Shown here: piece by piece, positions 45,094 through 53,834 of the stretch | Numbering within the stretch: position 1 is the stretch's first letter | Layout: every line of letters starts with the position of its first letter | Source of the DNA: Acidobacteria bacterium 28-1 | Lineage (GTDB): Bacteria; Acidobacteriota; Blastocatellia; Pyrinomonadales; Pyrinomonadaceae | Length of the DNA: 53,834 nucleotides | Reading direction: 5' to 3' | Assembly: GCA_002050365.1 (NCBI GenBank) | Contig: MWYZ01000047.1 | Coordinates: forward strand, 1 to 53,834 | The notes under the pieces: model-generated | What the model was told of the DNA's origin: nothing | Databases searched by the model: none | The model's input: the letters and a program-made list of their open reading frames with translations, nothing else | Position numbers and translations under genes: made by a program

Positions 45094-46389
45094 TTACTGA
45101 AGATGATAAAGTTTGGCGATTTCCGATTTGAGTTCCGGTGGAAAACAAACGCGGTGAATTTGATAACCCGTCTGCAGACCGCGCACCGCCGCGCTGACTT
45201 CCGAAATTTCTTTTATCTGCGGGCGCGAGAAGCCTTCCTCGACGTAGATTAAATTTTTCGGTTCGCTCCTCTCTTTCGTGTAAAAATAATACGGCACGTC
45301 GCCCGCGCGGTCTTCGATAAAGTAATAATTGGTGTCGAAACCTGCACCTTCAACTAACTTTCTCGTTTCTTCTAAAAATTCTTGTCTTTCAATTTCAGGC
45401 ATATCGAGGTCGAAAATCTTGAAAAGTCTGCGGTTCAGGAAACGTCTCGATAAATCCGACAAAATTTTATCGTCGGAGCGTTGCCATTGTTTGATGTGAA
45501 ACATCACGTCCGCGTCATCCAATTCCAAATGTTCTTCTAGAGATAATCTTTCGCCTTTGAGAATTTTTTCAAACGGCGTTCCGCCTGCAAACCAAACGTT
45601 CTTTCCTTGTGCGAAAAGTTCTAAAGCGCGGCGCAACAGAGATCTCAAAACCGCTTCCGCCGCCCGCAGAGTTCGATGAAAATAAACTTGGCGAAACATA
45701 TAATAACGCGCTTGCAGATAATCTTCGACGGCGTAAATGCCGCGAGCCGCAACGTAAAGGCGGTCGTTTTCCTCATCAATTTCTAGTGATTTGATAATCC
45801 ACTCCACATCGTAAATGCCGTATTTCGCGCCCGTCATTAGAGAATCACGAAGCAGGTAATCCATTCGGTCAACGTCGAGTTGCGACGAAACAAGCTGCGC
45901 CAAAGCCATTGGGCGAAAATCTCCACGAATAATGGAGGCGACGTTTTCGGGCAAATCATTTGAAAATTCTCTCAAAATTTGTCCCACTTCAGTCTCGTTG
46001 CTCAAAACGGCTTCAATTGTAAATTGCTCGTGGTGAAAACCCAAAATCGTTTCAATAACGTGCGAAAACGCGCCGTGTCCGATGTCGTGCAGAAGCGCGG
46101 CGACGCGAACGGCGATTTGCGCCTCATTGGAAATTTCATATTTCGTTTTGAGTTTATCGAGGGTGCGTGTGGCAAGATGAAGTGCGCCGAGAGAATGCGT
46201 AAAGCGGGAATGTTCCGCCGATTGGTAAGCAAACAAGGCGAGTCCGAGTTGTTTGATACGGCGTAGACGTTGAAATTCCGCCGTGTCAATCAAACGCGCG
46301 AGAAGTTTGCCTTCGCTTGAGTCGGTTTTCAGCCGAATGATATTGTGAACCGAATCGCGGTAGATTTTTTCCGACAAGATTTCTCCCAT
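45094..46389 (-). CDS. HD-domain phosphohydrolase (SAMHD1/YdhJ-like)
   Basis: A 431-residue HD protein. The metal ligands are visible: H65 (SRFTHSLGALHLA), H101 and D102 (ALLHDIGHGAFSH) and D172 (SSQLDVDRMDYLLRDS). The start IYRDSVHNIIRL and the C-terminal half are characteristic of the COG1078 family. Relatives hydrolyse dNTPs, but the substrate here is unproved. The stop codon lies within a short A/T hairpin (45079-45095). Confidence 0.85.
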   Translation of the reverse strand: MGEILSEKIYRDSVHNIIRLKTDSSEGKLLARLIDTAEFQRLRRIKQLGLALFAYQSAEHSRFTHSLGALHLATRTLDKLKTKYEISNEAQIAVRVAALLHDIGHGAFSHVIETILGFHHEQFTIEAVLSNETEVGQILREFSNDLPENVASIIRGDFRPMALAQLVSSQLDVDRMDYLLRDSLMTGAKYGIYDVEWIIKSLEIDEENDRLYVAARGIYAVEDYLQARYYMFRQVYFHRTLRAAEAVLRSLLRRALELFAQGKNVWFAGGTPFEKILKGERLSLEEHLELDDADVMFHIKQWQRSDDKILSDLSRRFLNRRLFKIFDLDMPEIERQEFLEETRKLVEGAGFDTNYYFIEDRAGDVPYYFYTKERSEPKNLIYVEEGFSRPQIKEISEVSAAVRGLQTGYQIHRVCFPPELKSEIAKLYHLQ

Positions 46390-46413
46390 TATGAGCCGAA
46401 TGCGCTCACCGTA

Positions 46414-46929
46414 TTAACCTAAAAACGCTCGAAAGTGCCGATGCAAACTTTCCGCATCAAAAAAATCGCGCTTGCCGTTAGTGCCGGATGCAAACCACTT
46501 TGGCGCATCCTCGCTGCGAATCAAAAGAAGTTCGGCGTTGTGTTTCGACATTCCGAAATGCGATATTCGCGCGGCGGCAAGCGCACCGCCTGACATAAAT
46601 CCGTCGTTCGGCGTGCGCGTCCAACCTGCTTCGACCGTTAGACATCTCACACCTTGACGAAAACTGAGACGTGAGCCGACGAGATTTGCATTTCCAAAAG
46701 CGAAGTGATGCGGATTTTCCGTTTCCATTACAATACTCGAGCCGTTCCGATTAGCGATTGAAACAATTTCAGTCGCCGAATCGAGCAGCCATTTGACGCT
46801 CGTTTGGCGAATTAAATCGTTCGACGCTTTGAGCGCGAGATAATCGGCGACATCGGCGCGTCCTGCCGCTTGCGCTTTTTGGCGGGCTTCCGTTAATTTT
46901 CGCGCCCAAACTTCGTCGAGTTCGTTCAT
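46414..46929 (-). CDS. Hypothetical acidobacterial-type protein, 171 residues
   Basis: Begins NELDEVWARKLTEARQKAQA, then AGRADVADYLALKASNDLIR, a helical start; VKWLLDSATEIVSIANRNGS, VETENPHHFAFGNANLVGSR and TVEAGWTRTPNDGFMSGGAL follow. I place the start at ATG 46929 because the conserved-looking part begins there; ATGs at 46941 and 46965 are in frame. No catalytic motif recognised. It is 24 nt upstream of the HD gene and may share its transcript. Confidence 0.7.
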   Translation of the reverse strand: MNELDEVWARKLTEARQKAQAAGRADVADYLALKASNDLIRQTSVKWLLDSATEIVSIANRNGSSIVMETENPHHFAFGNANLVGSRLSFRQGVRCLTVEAGWTRTPNDGFMSGGALAAARISHFGMSKHNAELLLIRSEDAPKWFASGTNGKRDFFDAESLHRHFRAFLG

Positions 46930-47033
46930 TGCTTTGAGCATAAAACCGCCGGCTGATAAATGCAATTTCGTGATATTATTTTCAAACGGTGAACAAATTT
47001 CTGAACGTTCGATTTTTTAATATCTTTAATTTT

Positions 47034-49754
47034 ATGAAAAATTTATTCGTTATTATTTTACTCGCTTTATTTTCGCTTACGGCGTTTGCCCAAAAGCCGA
47101 AGCCTACGCCGAAAAATTCAAAAAAACTGACTTTGATAACAAAAAAACCAAAAAATCTCGGCAGTGAAAAAGAAGAATTTGAAAAAGCCGTCGCGTTGGC
47201 TGGTGCAGATGAGAGAATTGCCGCGCTGAAGAAGTTTGTCGAATATTTTCCGAACTCGGAAGAAAAAACTCACGCTTTAGAACTTGTCGTCATCGCACGC
47301 GCGACGCTTGCTGACGAAAAATTGCGGGCGGGCGACGCAGCCGGCGGAATAGAGATTTTCAAACTCGCCGTCCGCGAAGCACCAAAACCCGCTTCCGATA
47401 AACTTTTTACCGAAGTTCTTCTTCTAATTCCAAACAATCTTTTCTTTCGCGGAGAAAGAACTGCGGCAATCGAAGTTGCCCGTTTAATCGAAGAAAAAGC
47501 CGATGGGAATGCCAAACAAATTCTCGCGCTGGCAACATTTTATCTCGGTATGGAAAACGCCGCCGAAGCTAAACGACTGGCTGACAAAGCAGTGCAACTA
47601 GAGCCGAATCTGCCCGCCGCTTATCAAACTTTGGGGATTGCCCACCGCTTAAATTTCGGGCTCGAAGAATCCGCCAACGCCTACGCGAAGGCTTTGGAAC
47701 TCGATGCGAACTCGGTTGTTTCCAAAAGGAGTTTGGCGGAAATGAAACGCGCTACCGGCAAACCGCTTGAAGCAGCTGCGCTTTACAGAGAAATTTTAGC
47801 CAAAGACGAAGCGGACGGCGCGGCGCGGACGGGTTTGATTCTCGCGCTTTTTGACGCGGAAAATAAAACGGAAGCTGAAGCAGAAATGCAAAAATCGCTT
47901 GCCGCCAATCCGAAAAATTTATCTCTCTTGGTCGGCGCGGCTTATTGGTATGCGGCGCACGAAGAAAATACGAAAGCAGTTGAATTTGCCGAAAAAGCCA
48001 TCGCCGTCGAGCCGCGCTATACTTGGGCGCACATTGCGTTGGCGCGTGGGCTGCTCGGGCAAAAGCGTCCGCTCGAAGCAGAAAAGGCTCTGCTGGTCGC
48101 CAAACAATACGGAAGTTTTCCCACTCTCGATTATGAACTTGCAACAGTTAAACTGGCGGCTGGATTTTACCGCGAAGCCGCCGAAGATTTGCAGAAAAAT
48201 TTCACGGTCAAAGACGGATTAATCGAAACAAAACTCGGCGGTCGCGTCGCTGCAAGTGCGGAGAACTTTGTCAAACTGCTTTCTTTAGAACGCCGCGCCG
48301 GCATTTTTCAAACGGCTGCGGCTGACAACGCCGAAAATGCCGACCGGCTGAAATCTCTGCTCGATTTTTCTCAAAAGCTCGAATCTTCCACAGTAGGCGA
48401 AACAGCGATTGCATCTGCGGCAGATGAATTTGTTAAAGGCGAAGACAAAATGAAACTGCATCGTCAACTTTTTATCGCCAATCGTCTGTTAGAAAAAAAA
48501 TCGAATTTTCCTAAAATTTCCGAGTTGACGAAAGCGGCAATCGGCGGCGTTGACGAATCGTTAAATCTGCCGAATCCGGCATCGGCAGTTTTGGCGGACG
48601 AACTTTACGAAAGCCGCAAATTAGCCGTCGCACGCGGTGAAGTTATTATCGTTCCTGAAATTACACGCCAAACACTTTCAAACATTTTGCGCGGGAGAAT
48701 TGAAGATATTACGGGTTGGGCGTTGTTTCAAGAAAGTAAAACCGCCGATGCCGTTGTCCGTCTGAAACGCGCCGTCAGCATTTTGCCCGAAAAAAGCGCG
48801 TGGTGGCGGGCTTCGATGTGGCGGCTCGGCGCGGCTCTGGAAGCCGACGGAAAATCTAAAGACGCGCTCGACGCATATATTAAAAGTTACACGAATAGCC
48901 AAGCGGACACAGTTAAATACAGCATCGTTGAATCGCTTTATCAAAAAGTCAATGGAAATCTCGATGGCTTAGAAGCGAGAATCGGCGCAAAACCGGCTTC
49001 GATAGCTTCTAACTTTCCTGTTCAGCTTGAGCAAACCGTTGCTCAGAAATCTGAGAAGGAAATTCCGAAAGTCGAGCCGACACCCGAAATAAAACCAGCG
49101 ACCGAAATAAAGCCGACAACGGAAGTTGTACCCAATCCAACAACCACGACGGCAATCGAACCCGCGCCGACACCCGAAACGAAAACCGAAGAAGCGGTAG
49201 TGCCGGACAAAGCAAAAACTGTAACAAAAGAGGACGAACTGGTTCAAAATCAAACGACTCAACCTACTCCGAAATCGCTTTTTGAGCCGGTTATCATAAA
49301 CGTTCCAAAAGTTGAAACTAACGCAACAGAAGCAAATCCAAAAGAAACATCAACGGCTGAAACTAAAGCGACGGAACTAAATCAGACGGAACTAAAGCAG
49401 GAGAAAACTTCGTCGGGGGAAAATAACAAAAAAAGACCGCGAATTGCAGTTGAAAAAGAAGTTGAACAAATTCCGCCATGCAAGTTGGTCGTCAGCCAAG
49501 AAAATATCTCACTCCTCAACAATAGCGGAAGTTTGGGCGTGATTGTCAGTTTTGAAGGCGAAGACGATTTGAAGGAAATTATGGTTGCGTCGAGTAGCCC
49601 GAAGGATGTCGCGGTCGCGTTCAAAAGGGACGTTCAGACACTATCAAGTCAAATGTTTTTCGTCGTCAAATCAATCAGCCGAAAAACGGGAGAATTTACC
49701 GTGACGTTTGAATCGCCGTGCGGCAGAAAGGAAATTTTAGTTAAAGTTCGCTAA
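47034..49754 (+). CDS. Secreted TPR-repeat protein with C-terminal beta domain
   Basis: A 906-residue exported protein; the start at ATG 47034 opens the signal peptide MKNLFVIILLALFSLTAFA, while a GTG at 46989 would add 15 residues. Residues about 35-450 are tetratricopeptide-like helical repeats (for example LGMENAAEAKRLADKAVQLE, PNLPAAYQTLGIAHRLNFGL). A Pro/Thr/Glu linker with repeated PTPEIKP-type units spans about 690-830. The last 90 residues, from PPCKLVVSQENISLL to TFESPCGRKEILVKV, form a beta domain with a Cys pair. Scaffold function likely; partner unknown. Confidence 0.82.
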   Translation: MKNLFVIILLALFSLTAFAQKPKPTPKNSKKLTLITKKPKNLGSEKEEFEKAVALAGADERIAALKKFVEYFPNSEEKTHALELVVIARATLADEKLRAGDAAGGIEIFKLAVREAPKPASDKLFTEVLLLIPNNLFFRGERTAAIEVARLIEEKADGNAKQILALATFYLGMENAAEAKRLADKAVQLEPNLPAAYQTLGIAHRLNFGLEESANAYAKALELDANSVVSKRSLAEMKRATGKPLEAAALYREILAKDEADGAARTGLILALFDAENKTEAEAEMQKSLAANPKNLSLLVGAAYWYAAHEENTKAVEFAEKAIAVEPRYTWAHIALARGLLGQKRPLEAEKALLVAKQYGSFPTLDYELATVKLAAGFYREAAEDLQKNFTVKDGLIETKLGGRVAASAENFVKLLSLERRAGIFQTAAADNAENADRLKSLLDFSQKLESSTVGETAIASAADEFVKGEDKMKLHRQLFIANRLLEKKSNFPKISELTKAAIGGVDESLNLPNPASAVLADELYESRKLAVARGEVIIVPEITRQTLSNILRGRIEDITGWALFQESKTADAVVRLKRAVSILPEKSAWWRASMWRLGAALEADGKSKDALDAYIKSYTNSQADTVKYSIVESLYQKVNGNLDGLEARIGAKPASIASNFPVQLEQTVAQKSEKEIPKVEPTPEIKPATEIKPTTEVVPNPTTTTAIEPAPTPETKTEEAVVPDKAKTVTKEDELVQNQTTQPTPKSLFEPVIINVPKVETNATEANPKETSTAETKATELNQTELKQEKTSSGENNKKRPRIAVEKEVEQIPPCKLVVSQENISLLNNSGSLGVIVSFEGEDDLKEIMVASSSPKDVAVAFKRDVQTLSSQMFFVVKSISRKTGEFTVTFESPCGRKEILVKVR

Positions 49755-49845
49755 AGAGCGATGAGGGTTGAATAGGAATTGTCGAGTATTTGTTTTATTC
49801 ATTCCTCATCCTTCTAAAAGCGAAACTCAAATTTAATTTGCAGTT

Positions 49846-50535
49846 ATGAAAAAAATCATTCTCTTCGCAATTTTGTTGTGCATTTCCGTTTCGCTCTGTT
49901 TTGCCCAAAAGCGTCAAACGCCCATCAATACGGCTAAACCGCAAACGATTCAAACACCGACTGTCAAAGAAATTTCCGATGCAGAATGGAAAATATTAAC
50001 TGCTGCTTTACAATCGGAAAATTGGGAAAAGTCTGCGCTTATCGCTTCGCAGCATTTGAGAAAAATTAAAATTGATAACGAGAAGAAGCAACTCGCGCAA
50101 CTCCGCTATTTTTATCTTTACGCTTTGGCGGGAAAAATTCTGACTTTTTCTTCCGCCAAAAAAACGATCGAAGAAAACGCTGCTTGGAAAGAATTAGACC
50201 AATCGGCGGGCGGTTTCATTGGCAAAGAATTTGTTCTGCCGCCGCGCCGCTTGTTAAACGATTGTAAGGAAGTTCTCAATTATATCTGCGCGGTCAAGGA
50301 CAACGAACGAGCTTTGCGCGTAACAGCAACCAACCGAGCTGGGACGGCAATTCATTCGTTTGATTATATTGGATTTGACGAGAAAATCTTGTCCGGAGAA
50401 TTTGCCGAAAGGGAAACTTTTCTCGGCGGAAAACTGAAAACGGTCGAATTTAATCAAGATATGTCGAAACCTTGGGTGATGCGGCTGATTTTTGAAAAGG
50501 GATTTGTCAGTCTAGTCGTGAAAACGGATAAATAA
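49846..50535 (+). CDS. Secreted protein, unknown
   Basis: A 229-residue protein with signal peptide MKKIILFAILLCISVSLCFA. The following region (EISDAEWKILTAALQSENWE, KSALIASQHLRKIKIDNEKK) is helical and TPR-like, as in the preceding gene. The second half (FDYIGFDEKILSGEFAERET, KTVEFNQDMSKPWVMRLIFE) is beta-rich. It follows the TPR gene by 91 bp on the same strand and may act with it. Confidence 0.68.
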   Translation: MKKIILFAILLCISVSLCFAQKRQTPINTAKPQTIQTPTVKEISDAEWKILTAALQSENWEKSALIASQHLRKIKIDNEKKQLAQLRYFYLYALAGKILTFSSAKKTIEENAAWKELDQSAGGFIGKEFVLPPRRLLNDCKEVLNYICAVKDNERALRVTATNRAGTAIHSFDYIGFDEKILSGEFAERETFLGGKLKTVEFNQDMSKPWVMRLIFEKGFVSLVVKTDK

Positions 50536-50561
50536 TCGGACAGAAAATTTAATCTTTAAAA

Positions 50562-50660
50562 TTTTACCGCCGAGTGGCAGAGAATTGACGCAGAGTATCG
50601 CAGAGATTTTTATTTTTCTCAGCGTTCCTAAAGCGTAAACTCTGCGCCTCGGCGGTAAAA
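50562..50660. repeat. Inverted repeat of CGCAGAG/CTCTGCG words
   Basis: TTTTACCGCCGAG at 50562-50574 pairs with CTCGGCGGTAAAA at 50647-50659; further inward CAGAG/CTCTG words pair with two mismatches. It starts 26 nt after the upstream stop codon and ends about 48 nt before the next start. Confidence 0.78.
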
Positions 50661-50708
50661 AATTATAAGCAGTATTTTGAATTATCTAATTTTGTTAGAG
50701 GAAACAAT

Positions 50709-53510
50709 TTGAAAGCAGAACAACAACGCTCAGAAGAAGCCCGAAAACGCGAAAAAGATTGGAAACTTTGGGGCTGTTACGTCAGCGAACGCGCTTGGGG
50801 AACTGTCCGCGAAGATTATTCAAACGACGGCGAGGCTTGGAATTATTTCCCGTTTGAGCACGCCGCCGCCAAAGCGTTTCGCTGGAACGAAGACGGAATT
50901 GCGGGAATTTGCGACCGAAAACAACGCATCTGTTTTGCGCTTTCACTTTGGAATGAAGCGGACACTTTTTTAAAGGAAAGATTGTTTGGACTCGGCGGAA
51001 ACCTTGGCAGTCACGGCGAAGATGTCAAAGAATACTACTTTTATCTCGACAACACGCCGACGCATTCTTATCAAAAATTTCTCTACAAATATCCGCACGG
51101 GAAATTTCCATACGAAAAACTGTATGAGGAAAACGCCAAGCGCAATAAATCACAAGCTGAATATGAGCTAATGGACACAGGCGTTTTTGACGACGACAAG
51201 TATTTCGATGTTTTCGTTGAATATGCCAAAGCCGACACGGAAGACATCTGCATAAAAATTACGGCGCATAATCGCGGCAAAGAATCTGCGCCGCTTCACA
51301 TTTTGCCGACTGTTTGGTTTCGCAATCGTTGGTCGTGGTATGAAAAGGCGGAAAAAGCTCGAATGGAAGAGATAGAAATCGCGGCGGAAAATATTTCGTT
51401 AATTCATCTGACGGAAGAAATGCGCGGCAATTATTTTTTGATGTGCGAGGGCGCGAACCGTCTGCTTTTCGCCGAAAACGAAACTAACTTTGAGAAACTT
51501 TACGGCGGAAAAAACGAATCGCCTTTTGCTAAAGACGGCATTAACGATTTCGTCGTAAACAATCAGGAAACGGCAGTCAATCCCGCACAGACTGGAACGA
51601 AAGCGGCGGCACATTACATTTTCAACATCGCGCCGCAAACATCTGAAACGATTTATTTGCGTCTTTATAAGAAAGAATTTCAACGCCGAGACGCTGAGAC
51701 GCAGAGGAGAATCAACAGTATTGGACAGGATAAGCAGGATAAAAAATCCGAAAATATCTCAGCGTCTCAGCGTCTCAGCGTTGAAAATTCCTCTTTAACT
51801 CGTGGCGAATTTATCAAAGAATGCGAGCAAATTTTCATCGAGAGAAAAAAAGAAGCCGACGAATTTTACTCTGAAATCATTCCGGATAATTTAAGTCTCG
51901 ATGCGAAAAACGTGATGCGCCAATCGCTCGCCGGAATGCTCTGGTCAAAGCAGTTTTATCATTACGTCGTCAAAACTTGGCTCGACGGCGACGGTAAATT
52001 TGCGCCGCCGCCGAAACAGAGAGAAACAGGACGCAACTCCGAATGGAAGCATCTCTACAACGACGATATTATCTCGATGCCGGACAAGTGGGAATATCCG
52101 TGGTATGCGGCGTGGGATTTGGCTTTTCATTGTATTTCGCTCGCGTTGGTTGATTCGACATTTGCCAAAGAGCAATTAATTTTACTCTTGCGCGAATGGT
52201 ATATGCACCCGAACGGGCAAATTCCCGCTTACGAATGGGCGTTTTCAGATGTCAATCCGCCGGTTCACGCGTGGGCGGCGCTTCGGGTTTATCAGATTGA
52301 AGCAAAACGAACGGGCGCGGCTGACCGTGATTTTCTCGAAAAAGTCTTTCACAAATTACTTTTAAATTTTACATGGTGGGTTAATCGCAAGGACACGGAA
52401 GGCAACAATGTTTTTGAAGGCGGATTTCTCGGACTCGACAACATCGGCGTTTTCGACCGCAACACGAAACTGCCGGACGGCGCACATCTCGAACAATCCG
52501 ACGGAACGAGTTGGATGGCGATGTATTGCCTGAATATGCTGGCAATCGCGGTTGAACTCGCCAAAGAAGATGCGGTTTACGGCGACGTGGCGAGCAAATT
52601 CTTTGAACATTTCGTTTATATTTCCGATGCGATGAACAATCTCGGTAACGAAAACACAGAACTCTGGAACGAGCGCGACGGTTTTTACTACGACGTTCTG
52701 CATTTGCAAGACCACCGCAATATTCCCATCAAGGTGCGTTCGATGGTCGGGCTGATTCCGCTCTTCGCCGTCGAAGTTTTGGAAGAGAAATGGCTCGACA
52801 ATCTCCCGGAACTCAAAAAACGCACCGAATGGTTTTTGAATAACCGCCGTGATTTAACCGACGACATCGCTTGTATGCAAGAAGCGGGCAGAGAAAACCG
52901 ACGGCTTTTGGCGATTGTTACAAAAAATCAATTGCGCCGAATTTTGCATATTATGTTAGCGGAAACCGAATTTCTCTCCGATTACGGCATCCGCGCTCTT
53001 TCGCGCCGTCACAAAACGCATCCGTATTGTTTTGAAATGGGTGAAACTAAATATGAAGTCAAGTACGAGCCGGGCGAATCGCGTTCGGGAATGTTCGGCG
53101 GCAACTCGAATTGGCGCGGTCCAATTTGGTTTCCGGTCAATTATCTTTTAATCGAAGCCTTGCAGAAATTCGATTTCTACTACGGCGAAGCGTTCAAAAT
53201 CGAATTCCCGACCGGCTCGCAAAAAATGCTGACGCTGTGGGAAGTTTCCCAAGAACTCTCGCGCCGCCTGTCAAATATTTTCCTCAAAGACGCAAGCGGC
53301 AACCGCGCCGTTTTCGGCAAAACGGAAAAATTCCAATCGGATGAAAACTGGCGCGAGCATCTTCTCTTTTACGAATACTTTCACGGCGACCAGGGCTGCG
53401 GTCTAGGCGCAAGCCACCAAACCGGCTGGACGGGATTAATCGCCAAGTTGTTGCAGCAAATCGGGGAATATGCTGGCGAGGAAAGCGGCGATTACACCGA
53501 AACAAGTTAA
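50709..53510 (+). CDS. Large glycoside hydrolase, MGH1/GH63-like
   Basis: A 933-residue protein without a signal peptide. The start is TTG 50709 with AGAGGA six nt before it. The (alpha/alpha)6-barrel half includes [80 protein letters not shown] and [20 protein letters not shown]. These match proteins annotated as glucosidases of the GH63/mannosylglycerate hydrolase MGH1-like group. The acids in WDLAF and EWAFSD regions are candidate catalytic residues. Residues about 324-359 ([11 protein letters not shown]...SQRLSVENS) are encoded by an in-frame copy of an intergenic inverted repeat. Confidence 0.85.
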   Translation: MKAEQQRSEEARKREKDWKLWGCYVSERAWGTVREDYSNDGEAWNYFPFEHAAAKAFRWNEDGIAGICDRKQRICFALSLWNEADTFLKERLFGLGGNLGSHGEDVKEYYFYLDNTPTHSYQKFLYKYPHGKFPYEKLYEENAKRNKSQAEYELMDTGVFDDDKYFDVFVEYAKADTEDICIKITAHNRGKESAPLHILPTVWFRNRWSWYEKAEKARMEEIEIAAENISLIHLTEEMRGNYFLMCEGANRLLFAENETNFEKLYGGKNESPFAKDGINDFVVNNQETAVNPAQTGTKAAAHYIFNIAPQTSETIYLRLYKKEFQRRDAETQRRINSIGQDKQDKKSENISASQRLSVENSSLTRGEFIKECEQIFIERKKEADEFYSEIIPDNLSLDAKNVMRQSLAGMLWSKQFYHYVVKTWLDGDGKFAPPPKQRETGRNSEWKHLYNDDIISMPDKWEYPWYAAWDLAFHCISLALVDSTFAKEQLILLLREWYMHPNGQIPAYEWAFSDVNPPVHAWAALRVYQIEAKRTGAADRDFLEKVFHKLLLNFTWWVNRKDTEGNNVFEGGFLGLDNIGVFDRNTKLPDGAHLEQSDGTSWMAMYCLNMLAIAVELAKEDAVYGDVASKFFEHFVYISDAMNNLGNENTELWNERDGFYYDVLHLQDHRNIPIKVRSMVGLIPLFAVEVLEEKWLDNLPELKKRTEWFLNNRRDLTDDIACMQEAGRENRRLLAIVTKNQLRRILHIMLAETEFLSDYGIRALSRRHKTHPYCFEMGETKYEVKYEPGESRSGMFGGNSNWRGPIWFPVNYLLIEALQKFDFYYGEAFKIEFPTGSQKMLTLWEVSQELSRRLSNIFLKDASGNRAVFGKTEKFQSDENWREHLLFYEYFHGDQGCGLGASHQTGWTGLIAKLLQQIGEYAGEESGDYTETS
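51678..51786. repeat. Inverted repeat inserted in frame within the glycoside hydrolase gene
   Basis: The arms 51678-51706 and 51758-51786 (29 nt, two mismatches) are built from GACGCTGAGACGC words and enclose 51 bp. The centre holds ACAGGATAAGCAGGAT, another reiterated word. The whole element is 109 bp and has no stop codon in the hydrolase frame, adding a polar stretch of about 36 residues. Confidence 0.88.
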
Positions 53511-53622
53511 GGGTGAGCATCAAAACCGAAAGTTCTACTAAATGGAAAATGTTACGAAATTGGTTTAAACTTTCAGATAAACCTCTGTAATATTCGCATT
53601 CCTCAAGGTAGAATAGGGCAAA

Positions 53623-53748
53623 ATGTTAAAAACTGAAGAATTATTAAACATCAAAGAAGCAAGTGTTTGGGCGACCGAGCATTTGGGTAAAACCGTTACG
53701 CCCTCAAATATCGCTTACCTTATTACAATACTTCGGACAGTTTTTTGA
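53623..53748 (+). pseudogene. Truncated HTH-type gene start
   Basis: A 41-residue frame (MLKTEELLNIKEASVWATEH, LGKTVTPSNIAYLIT...) that ends ILRTVF. The first 33 residues look like the N-terminal helix-turn-helix that precedes some DNA methyltransferases in this and related phyla. Removing one A near 53725 would give AYLIQYFGQ, closer to the usual YLIQYG. The frame still stops soon after, so it is a remnant. Weak evidence because of its short length. Confidence 0.4.
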
Positions 53749-53753
53749 TAGTT

Positions 53754-53784
53754 GAAAGCCAATGATTACGGGCTTTCTATTTTT
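53754..53784 (+). terminator. Rho-independent terminator
   Basis: GAAAGCC (53754-53760) pairs with GGCTTTC (53771-53777) around a 10-nt loop and is followed by TATTTTT. It would end transcription from the truncated HTH gene. Confidence 0.7.
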
Positions 53785-53792
53785 CAAAAGTG

Positions 53793-53834
53793 ATTTAAAT
53801 CAAAGTCAGCGTTTTACCTGACTTTGATTTAAAT
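53793..53834. repeat. Perfect 17-bp inverted repeat at the window edge
   Basis: ATTTAAATCAAAGTCAG (53793-53809) and CTGACTTTGATTTAAAT (53818-53834) are exact reverse complements around an 8-nt loop. The window stops at the last base of the right arm, so its full extent is unknown. Confidence 0.85.

Noticed and set aside
45079..45095. Short A/T hairpin at the end of the HD phosphohydrolase gene as a terminator
   Set aside because: The stem is only seven A/T-rich pairs, overlaps the stop codon and has no U-tract directly after it.

Overview
The window looks like a chromosomal segment of an acidobacterium, probably of the Blastocatellia lineage. This is inferred from content, not from a marker search: a secreted von Willebrand A protein of the type named after Acidobacteria, a PDZ plus SpoIIE-phosphatase membrane protein, many secreted TPR and TP-linker proteins, moderate GC with low-GC spacers, and large intergenic inverted repeats. 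No prophage, complete IS element or CRISPR array is visible.

Left part (1-13 kb): the start of a PQQ-type sugar dehydrogenase, a frameshifted secreted gene, tsaD, a small membrane protein, a PDZ/7TM/GAF/PP2C sensor phosphatase, a secreted metallo-beta-lactamase-fold hydrolase, a Uma2 nuclease-like protein, deoB, the VWA protein, a large secreted multidomain protein (lamin-tail, F5/8C-like and FG-GAP repeats) and a metallo-beta-lactamase/rhodanese sulfur enzyme.

Core (13-28.4 kb, all minus strand): the classic translation/transcription block. In transcription order it is tRNA-Tyr, tRNA-Gly, an HNH-like gene, tRNA-Thr, tuf, rpmG, tRNA-Trp, secE, nusG, rplK, rplA, rplJ, rplL, rpoB, rpoC, ending in a strong terminator. 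RpoB carries a cysteine-rich insertion with two apparent zinc knuckles near its N terminus, L10 has a 78-residue acidic tail, and rpoB is preceded by about 400 nt of structured leader.

Right part (28.4-53.8 kb): xerD; a tight seven-gene run of membrane and unknown proteins headed by a small membrane protein and a winged-helix regulator; tRNA-Ser; a FadR-type TetR regulator with a canonical operator upstream of an overlapping acyl-CoA synthetase gene; an antitoxin/PIN-toxin pair overlapping glyA; an SbcC/Rad50-type ATPase; an HD phosphohydrolase; a TPR protein; and a large MGH1/GH63-like glycoside hydrolase. At the right edge lies a truncated HTH gene followed by two hairpins.

The most unusual theme is architectural. 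At least ten spacers hold inverted repeats built from short reiterated words (several unrelated word families), with long, often near-perfect arms, placed almost flush against the 3' end of the upstream gene. One such element lies in frame inside the glycoside hydrolase gene, and a single arm appears to encode the N terminus of the acyl-CoA synthetase.
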